The notes under the pieces: generated by a model
What the model was told of the DNA's origin: nothing
What the model saw: only the letters and a program-made list of their open reading frames with translations
Database searches by the model: none
Made by a program: the position numbers and the translations under genes
Source: an uncultured Eubacteriaceae bacterium
GTDB taxonomy: Bacteria > Bacillota > Clostridia > Eubacteriales > Eubacteriaceae
Direction: 5' to 3'
Assembly: GCA_945867155.1 (NCBI GenBank)
Contig: CAMBHL010000003.1
Location: forward strand, 1-64,000
Length of the DNA: 64,000 nt
In this document: one piece after another, positions 54,592 to 63,445 of the stretch
Layout: each line of letters opens with the position of its first letter
How positions within the stretch are numbered: the stretch's first letter is position 1

Positions 54592-55455
54592 CTACAGAGG
54601 CGCTTCATCAAAGAAAAAGACTGTCATTGAACCTGGGCCAATATGCGTTCCGATTACAGGCGCTAACAGCTTTCTTGAGAAATTTGTATTGCCGTAGCGT
54701 GACGTCAGCTCCTTTTGAATGGCGTCAACCAAGCGATCCTGATAAGCATCGACAAAATAAATTTTCTGATTTGAAATATCGTAACTATGCGTTTCAATAT
54801 AATCGACAAATTTTTTGACCAGGCGCTTTTCGCCCCGGCATTTATCTGTAATTTCCAATTTGCCTTCTCGATCTACAATCATAAAAGGATGAATTTTAAG
54901 CGCATTGCCAATCCAGGCAGAAGGACGATTCAGCCTTCCACCGCGGCAGACGTATTCCAAATTGGTGACAGTGAAAATATGATGAATGTGTGCACTGCAG
55001 TGGTTCGTCAATTGGATTAAGTCCTGCATTGCCATGCCTTGCTGCGCCTGTTCTGCGACCACATCGACAATCATACCAAGACCGCCTGTAACCGCTTTTG
55101 TATCGACGACTTGAATGTCTGCCTTTGGATAATCCCTGCAGATATCTTGACGCGCTAAACAAGCCGTCTGATAAGTGCCTGACAGGCCACTGGAAAAACT
55201 TAAAAGCAAAGCTGGCTGGTCCGCTTCAGCATAAGTTTTAAAACAATCATAATAATCCTGATAAGGAATTTGAGAAGTCTTGTACACGACTCCCTTTTTC
55301 ATGTTTGCGTATATTTCTTCGGGTTGAATATCAATGCCATCCCGGTAAATATGTTCGCCGCACGTCACATAAAGAGGAAGAACTTTGACCCCTAATGCTT
55401 CTAAACGCGCTTTCGGCAAATCACACGCCGAATCTGTAATGATCTGAATGTGCAT
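54592..55455 (-). CDS. DegV-family fatty-acid-binding protein
   Basis: A 287-aa protein. ITDSACDLP near 5, TSQIPYQDY near 60 (Thr-Ser-Gln loop), SFSSGLSGTYQTACLA near 86, and VCRGGRLNRPSA near 168 are the full DegV/FakB signature, including the Arg that binds the fatty-acid carboxylate. It is a better match to FakB than the 7892-8755 paralogue. It lies between hprK and prfA. Confidence 0.93.
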   Translation of the reverse strand: MHIQIITDSACDLPKARLEALGVKVLPLYVTCGEHIYRDGIDIQPEEIYANMKKGVVYKTSQIPYQDYYDCFKTYAEADQPALLLSFSSGLSGTYQTACLARQDICRDYPKADIQVVDTKAVTGGLGMIVDVVAEQAQQGMAMQDLIQLTNHCSAHIHHIFTVTNLEYVCRGGRLNRPSAWIGNALKIHPFMIVDREGKLEITDKCRGEKRLVKKFVDYIETHSYDISNQKIYFVDAYQDRLVDAIQKELTSRYGNTNFSRKLLAPVIGTHIGPGSMTVFFFDEAPL

Positions 55456-55538
55456 TTTTTTCTCTCTTCAATAAAATAGATAAAATATTTGATTAGAAGT
55501 TTACCATAAGGAACTGTTTATCGCAACATCATCTCGGT

Positions 55539-56618
55539 TTAATACCAATCTTTCCCCGTTTCCTTATCCTGAATGTTTTGTACTTCTTCCTGCAAATCTT
55601 CTTTTTTTTCTTCTGCTTTTTTTTCTAAGCGCTGCATCTTTTCACGTTCTTTTTTTCGTGCTGCCTCTTTTGCTTTGCGCTGATCTTCTTCTTTATTATG
55701 AGCTTCAATATTATCGACAAAAATCTGAGCTGAACGATACCCTGTTTCTTTCATACGGTTATTAATCGCCGCAGTTTCTATAATAGCGGCTAAATTTCTT
55801 CCGCTTGATACTGGTATCGTCACCAAAGGAATATCAACACCTAAAATATTTGTTGTTTGATCATCTAAGCCTAAACGGTCATATGGTGAATGTTCATCCC
55901 AGTTTTCCAATCGAATGACCATATCAATATCAACAGATTTTTTAACGGATTTAGCGCCGAAAAGCATCCTGACATCTATGATGCCAATACCACGGACTTC
56001 CATATAATAGCGCAGCATTTCCGGTGCTTCCCCGATCAGGTGATTGCCATGATGGCACGTAATGTCCACAACATCATCTGCAATAAAGCTGTTGCCACGC
56101 TTAATTAATTCCAATGCTGTTTCACTTTTCCCAATGCCGCTGGCACCTGTGATGACAACCCCAACTCCCCGTACTTCTACGAGAACGCCATGAATACCCG
56201 TCTTAGGCGCAGTTTTGTTGTCGATATAATCAATCAATCGATAATTTAATGATGTCGTTTTTTCCTTGCTTTTTAATAAAATGACTTTATATTTCGCTGC
56301 AGCCTTCTCAAACAAAGCGGTTTCAGGTAAATCCCAGCACACAATGAGACATGGAATATCGTGGCTGAAGAAATCATCAATGCGTTTTTCACGAAGTCTC
56401 GGGTCCAAAGACATCAAGTATGAAATTTCTACTTTTCCAACGAGCTGAATTCTCCGATTGTCAAAGTATTCATAATAACCATGAAGCTGCAGTCCCGGGC
56501 GATTTGTTCCCGAATCCCATAATTCAAAATAGTCAATCGGCACAATAATCTTTTCCAAATTTAAAGATTTGCAAAATTCGTCAACTTCAATGGTACATAA
56601 TGGTTCCTTTTCAGTCAT
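55539..56618 (-). CDS. hprK: HPr kinase/phosphorylase with extended tail
   Basis: A 359-aa protein; typical members have about 310. The kinase core has Walker A VITGASGIGKSETALELI near 152, the HPrK signature EVRGIGIIDVRMLFGAKSVK near 207, and QIFVDNIEAHNKEED after it. HprK phosphorylates HPr on Ser46 for carbon catabolite control. Residues about 305-359 form an extra Lys/Glu/Arg-rich helix ending in KDWY, not part of the usual fold. The start overlaps the uvrC stop by 4 bases. Confidence 0.94.
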   Translation of the reverse strand: MTEKEPLCTIEVDEFCKSLNLEKIIVPIDYFELWDSGTNRPGLQLHGYYEYFDNRRIQLVGKVEISYLMSLDPRLREKRIDDFFSHDIPCLIVCWDLPETALFEKAAAKYKVILLKSKEKTTSLNYRLIDYIDNKTAPKTGIHGVLVEVRGVGVVITGASGIGKSETALELIKRGNSFIADDVVDITCHHGNHLIGEAPEMLRYYMEVRGIGIIDVRMLFGAKSVKKSVDIDMVIRLENWDEHSPYDRLGLDDQTTNILGVDIPLVTIPVSSGRNLAAIIETAAINNRMKETGYRSAQIFVDNIEAHNKEEDQRKAKEAARKKEREKMQRLEKKAEEKKEDLQEEVQNIQDKETGKDWY

Positions 56619-58525
56619 TTTTCTTCTCCTGCTTTATTAAAATACTGAAATACAGCGTCTGCCGCTTTCTGATTCATTCCTTTTACTTTTAATAATTCCT
56701 CCGGACGCGCTGTTTTGATATTTTCTATTGTTCGAAAATACGTCATCAATGCCGTTCTTCTCTTTTTTCCAATTCCCGGAATAGATTCCAATTCAGATGA
56801 CAGCATCCCTTTTTTTCTTAATTTTCTGTGGTAAGTAATTGCAAACCGATGAACTTCTTCAGAAATTTCATTGAGCAAAGTGCAAACCGGTGTACCATAA
56901 GTCAACTGATACTCCCGATCCTGATAGATCACACCCCGAAGCTGATGATGTTCGTCTTTTACCAGTCCGCATACAATGATATCCAACTCCGGATACATTG
57001 AAAGAATAGATTGGGCGGCTTCAACATGGGTCCTTCCGCCGTCAATCATAAAAATTTCAGGAAAGGGTAAAAAAGAACCTTCGTGCGGATTTTTCCCTTC
57101 TTTCTGTTCTTTCATCCCATGTTCAATTCTCCGGAAAAGCATTTCCTGCATACTCGCATAATCATTTTGCCCGTCTACAGTCTTAATTTTAAACCGGCGA
57201 TATGCCTTCGGGTTGGCTTTTCCTTCTTCAAAAACAACCATCCCCCCGACATTATCCGTTCCGGATATATTAGAAATATCGTAAGCTTCTATGCGATTGG
57301 GTACGGTATCCATGTCCAAGAGATTTTTTAATGAAGCGATCCTGTTTTCCTGCCGTTTCTTCTTTTGATGTCTTTCAATAAAATATTGTTCTAGTGTCAG
57401 TCTCGCATTTTTTTCAACCATCTTAATAAAGCGTTCTTTTTCTCCCTTTTGCGGGACCGTTAGCCGAACGCGGGAACCTCGCTGCGCAGAAAGCCATTCT
57501 TCCACCCCATTCATTTCTTCTTCCTCGAAGGGACAGGATAAAATGATCTCTTTTGGGAGAAAATGGGAACCGTTGTAATATTGTTTCACGACATTCGTCA
57601 TGATCAATGAATCAATCTCATCCTCTACGCCATCCATCATCAACGAATTTCTTCCGAGCAATTTGCCGTCTAGAACATTAAAAACCTGAACACACGCAAT
57701 ATTCGTATCAATGCTGTCGTCATCCTTAGACTGGTCATCTGTTTTGACACGGTAAAACGCAATGTAGTCCTGATTTCGCTGATTTTCACTGACAATTTTC
57801 TGACGTGAAACCACAAAATTGATCGCTTGAATTTTATCCCTGAAATCAGCAGCCTGCTCATAAGCCATCTTTTCCGACGCATTTTGCATCTCAATCATCA
57901 ACTGATCGACAATTGGTTTATTTTTACCGCTTAAAATATCGATATCTTTTTGTACATTCTCCCCATACTGCTCCGGAGAAACGTTTCCCAGACAAGGAGC
58001 CAGACACTGTCCCATATGAAAATAAATGCAGGGTCTGCCGCATTTTTTTCCCGGTTCGATTTTTCGTTTACACCGACGCAGCGGATAAACTTTCTGCAGT
58101 GCCTCTATGGTCTGGCGAACAGCCGTACTGTTTGTAAAAGGGCCAAAGTATTTTCCGCCATCTCGATGATGGTCTCTTGTCATGATAATCTGGGGGTATT
58201 TTTCCTGCGTCGTAATTTTAATATAGGGATAACTCTTATCGTCCTTCAACATAATATTGTATCGCGGACGGTGTTCTTTAATTAAATTGCATTCAAGAAT
58301 TAAGGCTTCCATTTCAGTATCTACAACAATGGTTTCGATTGATTCAATGTGAGAAACCTGAATTTGCGTCTTAATTGGAAGTTTCTTAGGATTTTGAAAA
58401 TAGGAATGAATGCGGTTAAACAAATTCTTTGCTTTTCCTACATAGATGATATCTCCAGCATAATTATGCATGATATAGATACCTGGTTTTTTAGGTATAT
58501 TTTTTAAATTTTTGCGATCGTACAT
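56615..58525 (-). CDS. uvrC: Excinuclease ABC subunit C
   Basis: A 636-aa nucleotide excision repair nuclease. The GIY-YIG domain is at the N-terminus (KPGIYIMHNYAGDIIYVGKA), with a Cys-rich insert near 150, the UVR motif near 205-240, an RNase H-like C-terminal nuclease (EAYDISNISGTDNVGGMVVF near 398), and tandem helix-hairpin-helix motifs (SIPGIGKKRRTAL near 585). Full length. First of the uvrC-hprK-degV-prfA run. Confidence 0.97.
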   Translation of the reverse strand: MYDRKNLKNIPKKPGIYIMHNYAGDIIYVGKAKNLFNRIHSYFQNPKKLPIKTQIQVSHIESIETIVVDTEMEALILECNLIKEHRPRYNIMLKDDKSYPYIKITTQEKYPQIIMTRDHHRDGGKYFGPFTNSTAVRQTIEALQKVYPLRRCKRKIEPGKKCGRPCIYFHMGQCLAPCLGNVSPEQYGENVQKDIDILSGKNKPIVDQLMIEMQNASEKMAYEQAADFRDKIQAINFVVSRQKIVSENQRNQDYIAFYRVKTDDQSKDDDSIDTNIACVQVFNVLDGKLLGRNSLMMDGVEDEIDSLIMTNVVKQYYNGSHFLPKEIILSCPFEEEEMNGVEEWLSAQRGSRVRLTVPQKGEKERFIKMVEKNARLTLEQYFIERHQKKKRQENRIASLKNLLDMDTVPNRIEAYDISNISGTDNVGGMVVFEEGKANPKAYRRFKIKTVDGQNDYASMQEMLFRRIEHGMKEQKEGKNPHEGSFLPFPEIFMIDGGRTHVEAAQSILSMYPELDIIVCGLVKDEHHQLRGVIYQDREYQLTYGTPVCTLLNEISEEVHRFAITYHRKLRKKGMLSSELESIPGIGKKRRTALMTYFRTIENIKTARPEELLKVKGMNQKAADAVFQYFNKAGEEK

Positions 58526-58531
58526 AGTATT

Positions 58532-58560
58532 ATCATAGTCAAAACGATGTACTTTTTCAA
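58532..58560 (-). promoter_or_regulatory. Promoter of uvrC
   Basis: The minus strand has TTGAAA and TATGAT with a 17-base spacer, just upstream of the uvrC start codon. Confidence 0.5.
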
Positions 58561-58608
58561 TCTTTTTGTTATAATAGTGACACGTTCAAATTACATAGGA
58601 GGTTGACC

Positions 58609-58860
58609 ATGTCAGAACACATCGAAGCGCTTATTAAAAGCGGAAAAAGTGCGACAATATCCAATCAGCATTTCGAAGTTGAAATTCGTCCCCGTATCTA
58701 TGATCACGGATTTACCATCACAAAACGCGCATTGAATAATCCGTTAAATATCATCGAAATTCGCGATATCCGCCTGCCATTATCTCTTTCACAGATCCTC
58801 CAATCTGCCAAAGAAATGCTCAATGCCCAGTATAAACTTTCGACCCATGCAACGGTATAA
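58609..58860 (+). CDS. Small conserved-looking protein of unknown function
   Basis: An 83-aa protein starting at the ATG 58609 with a perfect AGGAGG six bases away (a TTG at 58603 abuts that site and is not plausible). Soluble, mixed alpha/beta: beta-strand-like ISNQHFEVEIRPRIYDHGF then a C-terminal helix SLSQILQSAKEML. No family recognised. A TATAAT at 58570-58575 is its likely -10, with a weak -35. Its end overlaps the HAD gene start by 14 bases, so the two are coupled. Confidence 0.75.
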   Translation: MSEHIEALIKSGKSATISNQHFEVEIRPRIYDHGFTITKRALNNPLNIIEIRDIRLPLSLSQILQSAKEMLNAQYKLSTHATV

Positions 58861-59506
58861 AATCATATTATGGGATCTCGACGGGACGCTCATGGATACG
58901 GGACCCGGCATTTTTGCGGCCTTTCGTTATGTTCAAAAGCAAAACGGCTGGCACGAAATAGACGATAAGACCCTGCATACTTTGGTCGGACCGCCACTCA
59001 TCTCCTCCTACATGAAGACCTTTGATTTAACTGAAGAAAAGGCTGTTGAAGCCGCCCATTTGCACCGTCTTTACCAAAAGCGCTGCAGTTATCAATTATC
59101 GACCGCTTATCCCGGAATGGCTGATCTGCTGTACACTTTAAAAAAAAGGGGATATATTTTAGCCGTTTCGACGCTAAAAGGAGAAGAAATCGCCAGGAAA
59201 ACACTTTCCGCCGGCAAGCTCACTTCGTACTTTGATGGCATTTTTGGCGTTACCCCTGACCACCTTAAGGCTCGAAAGTCAGACATTATCAACCGAGCTT
59301 TAAAGGCGTTAAAAATAGAAAAACAGGATGCCATATTGATCGGCGACAGTCAATTTGACGGACTGGGCGCTTGGGAAAACAACATGCCGTTTGTTGCCGT
59401 AACTTACGGTTATGGTTTTCACAATTCAGAAGAAGCCTGTGTCTGGCATCCCTTACATGTTGCGCCTTCTGTGAAAGACTTATCCGCATTTTTATCCAAG
59501 ATATAA
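58847..59506 (+). CDS. HAD-superfamily phosphatase (phosphoglycolate phosphatase-like)
   Basis: About 219 aa. Nucleophile motif LWDLDGTLMDT near 8-18, a helical cap domain (about 20-90), motif II in AVSTLKGEE near 115, the Lys in HLKARKSD near 145, and motif III GDSQFDGLGAWENN near 174. Its cap and motif spacing resemble Gph/PpaX. The start at 58847 (MQRYKIIL) fits the family; an in-frame ATG at 58823 exists further inside the upstream gene. Substrate unknown; malQ follows. Confidence 0.88.
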   Translation: MQRYKIILWDLDGTLMDTGPGIFAAFRYVQKQNGWHEIDDKTLHTLVGPPLISSYMKTFDLTEEKAVEAAHLHRLYQKRCSYQLSTAYPGMADLLYTLKKRGYILAVSTLKGEEIARKTLSAGKLTSYFDGIFGVTPDHLKARKSDIINRALKALKIEKQDAILIGDSQFDGLGAWENNMPFVAVTYGYGFHNSEEACVWHPLHVAPSVKDLSAFLSKI

Positions 59507-59533
59507 AAATATGATTCATTTAGAGAAAAATAT

Positions 59534-61117
59534 ATGAAAAAATCACTCAATTCAAACCATACTGAAAATATCTGTCATTCACCTCTATTCAAACGCGCAT
59601 CCGGCATATTAATGCCGATCTCTGCACTGCCCGGAAAATTTGGGATTGGCACCTTTGGTCAATCCGCTAAAGATTTTGTAGACTTTCTCGTCAAAATAGG
59701 ATGCACTTACTGGCAAGTTCTGCCCTTTGGCCCAATAGACGATTTCAATTCTCCTTATCAGTCTCTTTCTGCATTTGCAGGAAATCCTTTTTTTATTGAT
59801 CCTCAAAAACTCAAAGACGACGCTTTACTTACAGATGATGAACTGCAAACCGCCGGCTACACTGAAACGCCGTGGTTAGTGGCTTACAATTTCATCCGCC
59901 AGACGCGAATGGACTTATTTAAAAAAGCTTTTGCCAGAATTGACTCGTCTTTAAAAGAAAAGATAAGCCGTTTTGAAAAATCACAGCCCTGGCTTAAGGA
60001 CTATGCGCTTTACACCGCTATTGCATCAAAAACACATGAGCCATGTTGGATCAACTGGGATCCTGAACTTCGCGACCGCGTTCCCCAGGCTTTGGAAAGG
60101 GCTAATAACGATCTGAAAGATGAAATCAATTTTCAAGTTTTCCTGCAGTATCTATTTTTCACCCAATGGCATGAAATCAAAACTTATGCCAATGATCACC
60201 ACATTAAAATTATTGGAGATATGCCCATGTATGTCGCCCTTCAAAGTCCTGACGTCTGGGCTCATCCTGAATGTTTTGATTTAGATTCTAAAGGTGCACC
60301 TAAAACAGTGGCCGGCGTTCCCCCTGATTATTTCTCGGAAGACGGGCAATTATGGGGAAATCCCCTTTATGACTGGGCCGCTCTTAAAAAGCAGGATTAC
60401 AAATGGTGGGTCGACCGTTTAGGCATGGCCCTTACGCTTTTTGATACCGTCAGAATTGATCATTTCAGAGCTTTCTCAGCCTATTGGTCTGTTCCAGCAA
60501 AAGAAAAAACAGCTAGAAATGGGAAATGGCTCCCTGGTCCGGGCACTGATTTATTCAAGCATTGGTTCCAGGCGTTTGATTTTTCCACGCCCCGAATTAT
60601 TGCAGAAGATCTTGGGGTTCAGGATGACGGCGTCCGGCAGCTTCTAAAAGATTCCGGTTTTCCTGGCATGCGTGTCCTGCAGTTTGCTTTTATTGATACG
60701 GGTGATGGCATCCACTGGCCCCACAATTACATCCCCAATACCGTCGCGTACACAGGAACTCACGATAATAACACTTTACTGGGATATCTGTGGGAATTAA
60801 ATGAGGGGGCTCGAAAATTTGCATTTGAATACTGCCATTATGACTGTCAAGGCGATGAATGGCAGCAGGGCGGACCGCAAAGTTCATCCTGCCACGCTTT
60901 TATCCGCTTGCTCTGGATGAGCTGTGCACGTCTCACCATTGTCCCTATTCAAGATGCGCTGGGATACGGTGCAGACTCCAGAATCAATGTTCCGGGAAGA
61001 GCTGAAGGCAACTGGGCATTTCGGCTCCCCCAAAGCGCCATTGATTCAATTGATACCCAATGGTTTTTTGAAATGAATCGAATTTACAAGCGCATGAACC
61101 CCTATACTGAAAAATAA
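59534..61117 (+). CDS. malQ: 4-alpha-glucanotransferase (amylomaltase)
   Basis: A 527-aa GH77 enzyme moving alpha-1,4-glucan segments between maltodextrins or glycogen. SALPGKFGIGTFG near 32, YWQVLPFGP near 58 and SPYQSLSAFAGNP near 73 are the N-terminal donor-site motifs; the nucleophile Asp is in VRIDHFRAF near 303, the acid Glu in IIAEDLG near 352, and the stabilising Asp in YTGTHDNNT near 405. Full length. It follows the HAD gene after 27 bases; no other glycogen gene is near, though a phosphohexomutase is at 10148. Confidence 0.96.
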   Translation: MKKSLNSNHTENICHSPLFKRASGILMPISALPGKFGIGTFGQSAKDFVDFLVKIGCTYWQVLPFGPIDDFNSPYQSLSAFAGNPFFIDPQKLKDDALLTDDELQTAGYTETPWLVAYNFIRQTRMDLFKKAFARIDSSLKEKISRFEKSQPWLKDYALYTAIASKTHEPCWINWDPELRDRVPQALERANNDLKDEINFQVFLQYLFFTQWHEIKTYANDHHIKIIGDMPMYVALQSPDVWAHPECFDLDSKGAPKTVAGVPPDYFSEDGQLWGNPLYDWAALKKQDYKWWVDRLGMALTLFDTVRIDHFRAFSAYWSVPAKEKTARNGKWLPGPGTDLFKHWFQAFDFSTPRIIAEDLGVQDDGVRQLLKDSGFPGMRVLQFAFIDTGDGIHWPHNYIPNTVAYTGTHDNNTLLGYLWELNEGARKFAFEYCHYDCQGDEWQQGGPQSSSCHAFIRLLWMSCARLTIVPIQDALGYGADSRINVPGRAEGNWAFRLPQSAIDSIDTQWFFEMNRIYKRMNPYTEK

Positions 61118-61159
61118 AAGAAATCCCCAATGCAAATGATTTGCATTGGGGATTTCTTT
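61117..61159. terminator. Bidirectional terminator between malQ and lepA
   Basis: Two 20-base arms (61117-61136 and 61140-61159), perfectly complementary around TGA. The arms begin in the malQ stop codon and end in the lepA stop codon; both sides have AAAG/CTTT ends. The strongest hairpin in the window. Confidence 0.85.
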
Positions 61160-62966
61160 AACTGTCTAATTTGAGGACTGACATAAAGGCTTCCTGTGGA
61201 ACTTCTACACTACCAACCTGACGCATCCGCTTCTTCCCAGCTTTTTGCTTTTCCAAAAGTTTTCTTTTCCTTGTGATGTCTCCGCCATAACACTTTGCCA
61301 ACACATCTTTTCTTAAAGCGGAGATGGTTTCTCTTGCGACAATGCGATTGCCGATCGCAGCCTGAATCGGGATCTCAAACATCTGCCGCGGGATTGTTTC
61401 CTTTAATTTCTTGCAAATCGCACGCCCGCGTGAAATGGCCTTTTCTCTTGGAAAGATGAACGACAGTGCATCGACCACCTCTCCGTTGAGCAAAATATCA
61501 AGTTTGACTAAATCTGCCGGTTGATAAGATTTGATTTCATAATCCAAAGAAGCATAGCCATGGGTTCTGGATTTAAGCGCATCGAAAAAGTCATATACAA
61601 TTTCATTTAACGGCATTTCATAATGAATGTCTACGCGTGTTTCTTCGAGGTATTCCATATTGATGTAAGTGCCGCGGCGTTCCTGACAAAGCTCCATAAC
61701 CTGTCCTAAATACTCACTGGGCACCATAATCGAAGCGTCGACAACGGGCTCTTCCATTTCTGAAATTTCAGAAGGATCAGGTAAATTCGCCGGGTTGTCG
61801 ACCATGACCGTCTGACCGTCTGTTTTAATGATCTTGTAAATAACAGACGGTGCCGTCGTGACAAGATCTAAATTAAATTCTCTTTCCAGCCGTTCCTGTA
61901 TGATTTCCATGTGCAGCAGTCCAAGGAAACCACATCGAAATCCAAAGCCCAGAGCAATAGAAGTTTCAGGTTCATATAAAAGTGAGGCGTCATTTAACTG
62001 CAGCTTTGCTAAAGCCTCTTTTAAATCTTCATATTTGGCACCATCCGCCGGATAAATCCCGCAATAAACCATCGGGATGACTTTTTTATACCCTGGCAGC
62101 GGTTCTGCCGCCGGTCTTTCTTTTTCAGTGATCGTGTCCCCGACTTCCGTATCTCCGACTGTTTTGACGCCGGCGACCACATAGCCGACATCCCCAGCCT
62201 GCAGTTTTTCACCGGGATAAAGTTTATTTTCAAAAAATCCGACTTCTTCTACATCAAAATCCAGCCCACCAGCCATCAAATACACTTTCATACCGGCCTT
62301 AATGGTTCCTTCGACAACGCGGACAGACACAATTACCCCGCGGTAAGTATCGTAATACGAATCGAAGATCAAAGCCTTGAGGGGGGCATTCGGGTCTCCT
62401 TCCGGCGCAGGCACATTTTTTACAATATCTTCCAGAACATCTTCAATATTGATATCCGCTTTGGCCGAAATGAGAGGAGCATCATCAGCGGGAAGTCCAA
62501 GAATATCGCTGATTTCTTCTTTCACCCGATCCGGTTCTGCAGATGGCAGATCTATTTTATTGATAACCGGCAGTATTTCCAAATCATTGTCTAATGCCAA
62601 ATAAGTATTGGCAATGGTTTGGGCCTCAATCCCCTGAGAAGCGTCTACAACTAAAACGGCCCCTTCACAAGCAGCTAAAGATCTCGACACTTCATAAGTG
62701 AAATCAACATGGCCTGGCGTATCAATTAAATTTAAGATATAGGACTCTCCATCTTTCGCCTTGTAAAGCAGCCGAATCGCCTGAAGCTTGATGGTGATGC
62801 CGCGTTCCCGTTCAATGTCCATATTATCAAGGACCTGATTTTCCATATCATGAGCTGAAATCAGTCCTGTCTTCTCGATTAATCTGTCTGCCAAAGTCGA
62901 TTTGCCGTGATCAATATGCGCTATAATCGAAAAATTGCGCGTTCTTTCCTGTTGTGTCTTTGCCAT
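61158..62966 (-). CDS. lepA: Elongation factor 4
   Basis: A 602-aa ribosome-associated GTPase that can back-translocate stalled ribosomes. G1 AHIDHGKST near 17, G2/G3 RERGITIK and DTPGHVDF near 80, G4 NKID near 134; domains II, III and V follow, and the LepA-specific C-terminal domain holds [20 protein letters not shown] near 560. Single gene, divergent from rpsT. Confidence 0.98.
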   Translation of the reverse strand: MAKTQQERTRNFSIIAHIDHGKSTLADRLIEKTGLISAHDMENQVLDNMDIERERGITIKLQAIRLLYKAKDGESYILNLIDTPGHVDFTYEVSRSLAACEGAVLVVDASQGIEAQTIANTYLALDNDLEILPVINKIDLPSAEPDRVKEEISDILGLPADDAPLISAKADINIEDVLEDIVKNVPAPEGDPNAPLKALIFDSYYDTYRGVIVSVRVVEGTIKAGMKVYLMAGGLDFDVEEVGFFENKLYPGEKLQAGDVGYVVAGVKTVGDTEVGDTITEKERPAAEPLPGYKKVIPMVYCGIYPADGAKYEDLKEALAKLQLNDASLLYEPETSIALGFGFRCGFLGLLHMEIIQERLEREFNLDLVTTAPSVIYKIIKTDGQTVMVDNPANLPDPSEISEMEEPVVDASIMVPSEYLGQVMELCQERRGTYINMEYLEETRVDIHYEMPLNEIVYDFFDALKSRTHGYASLDYEIKSYQPADLVKLDILLNGEVVDALSFIFPREKAISRGRAICKKLKETIPRQMFEIPIQAAIGNRIVARETISALRKDVLAKCYGGDITRKRKLLEKQKAGKKRMRQVGSVEVPQEAFMSVLKLDS

Positions 62967-63061
62967 TTAATCCTCTTTTTTCTTTTTTTCAATCAATTTC
63001 TTTGTATTTTATCATACATCCTAAGACTTATCATCATTTTGTAGAAAGATTCATAATTATC

Positions 63062-63090
63062 TTGTACATGCACTTTTGTTGTGCTATAAT
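63062..63090 (+). promoter_or_regulatory. Promoter of rpsT
   Basis: TTGTAC and TATAAT with a 17-base spacer, about 38 bases before the rpsT ATG. Confidence 0.75.
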
Positions 63091-63128
63091 TCATACGTTA
63101 AACAATAAATGAGGAGGTCTGTTAAGAC

Positions 63129-63395
63129 ATGGCAAATATCAAATCTGCTATCAAGAGAGCTAAAACTAATGAAATCGCGAGAATGCGCAATAAGACGGTT
63201 CGTACCAGCTTAAAAACAGCTGAAAAACAGTTCAACAACGCTGTAGCTGAAGGCAACAAGGAAACTGCACAGCAGGCTTACAACGCAGCTGCAAAACAAC
63301 TTGACAAAGCCGTTGCAAAACACGTTATTCACAAAAATAAAGCATCTAACAAGAAAAGCCAATTAGCCAAAGCTCTCAATACCATCACTGACTAA
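63129..63395 (+). CDS. rpsT: 30S ribosomal protein S20
   Basis: An 88-aa basic helical protein: MANIKSAIKRAKTNEIARMR at the start and AVAKHVIHKNKASNKKSQLA near the end are the S20 core that binds 16S rRNA. GAGGAGG precedes the ATG. It is convergent with holA, the common arrangement in Firmicutes. Confidence 0.98.
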   Translation: MANIKSAIKRAKTNEIARMRNKTVRTSLKTAEKQFNNAVAEGNKETAQQAYNAAAKQLDKAVAKHVIHKNKASNKKSQLAKALNTITD

Positions 63396-63423
63396 TTCTC
63401 GTTTATTCCCTAACACGTGTCTC

Positions 63424-63445
63424 AAGGTGATCCTAGGATCACCTT
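63424..63445. terminator. Bidirectional terminator between rpsT and holA
   Basis: A fully palindromic AAGGTGATCC/GGATCACCTT stem with a TA centre (so a few central pairs open), followed on the plus strand by seven T. It lies over the holA stop region, so on the minus strand it may act with less strength. Confidence 0.8.
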
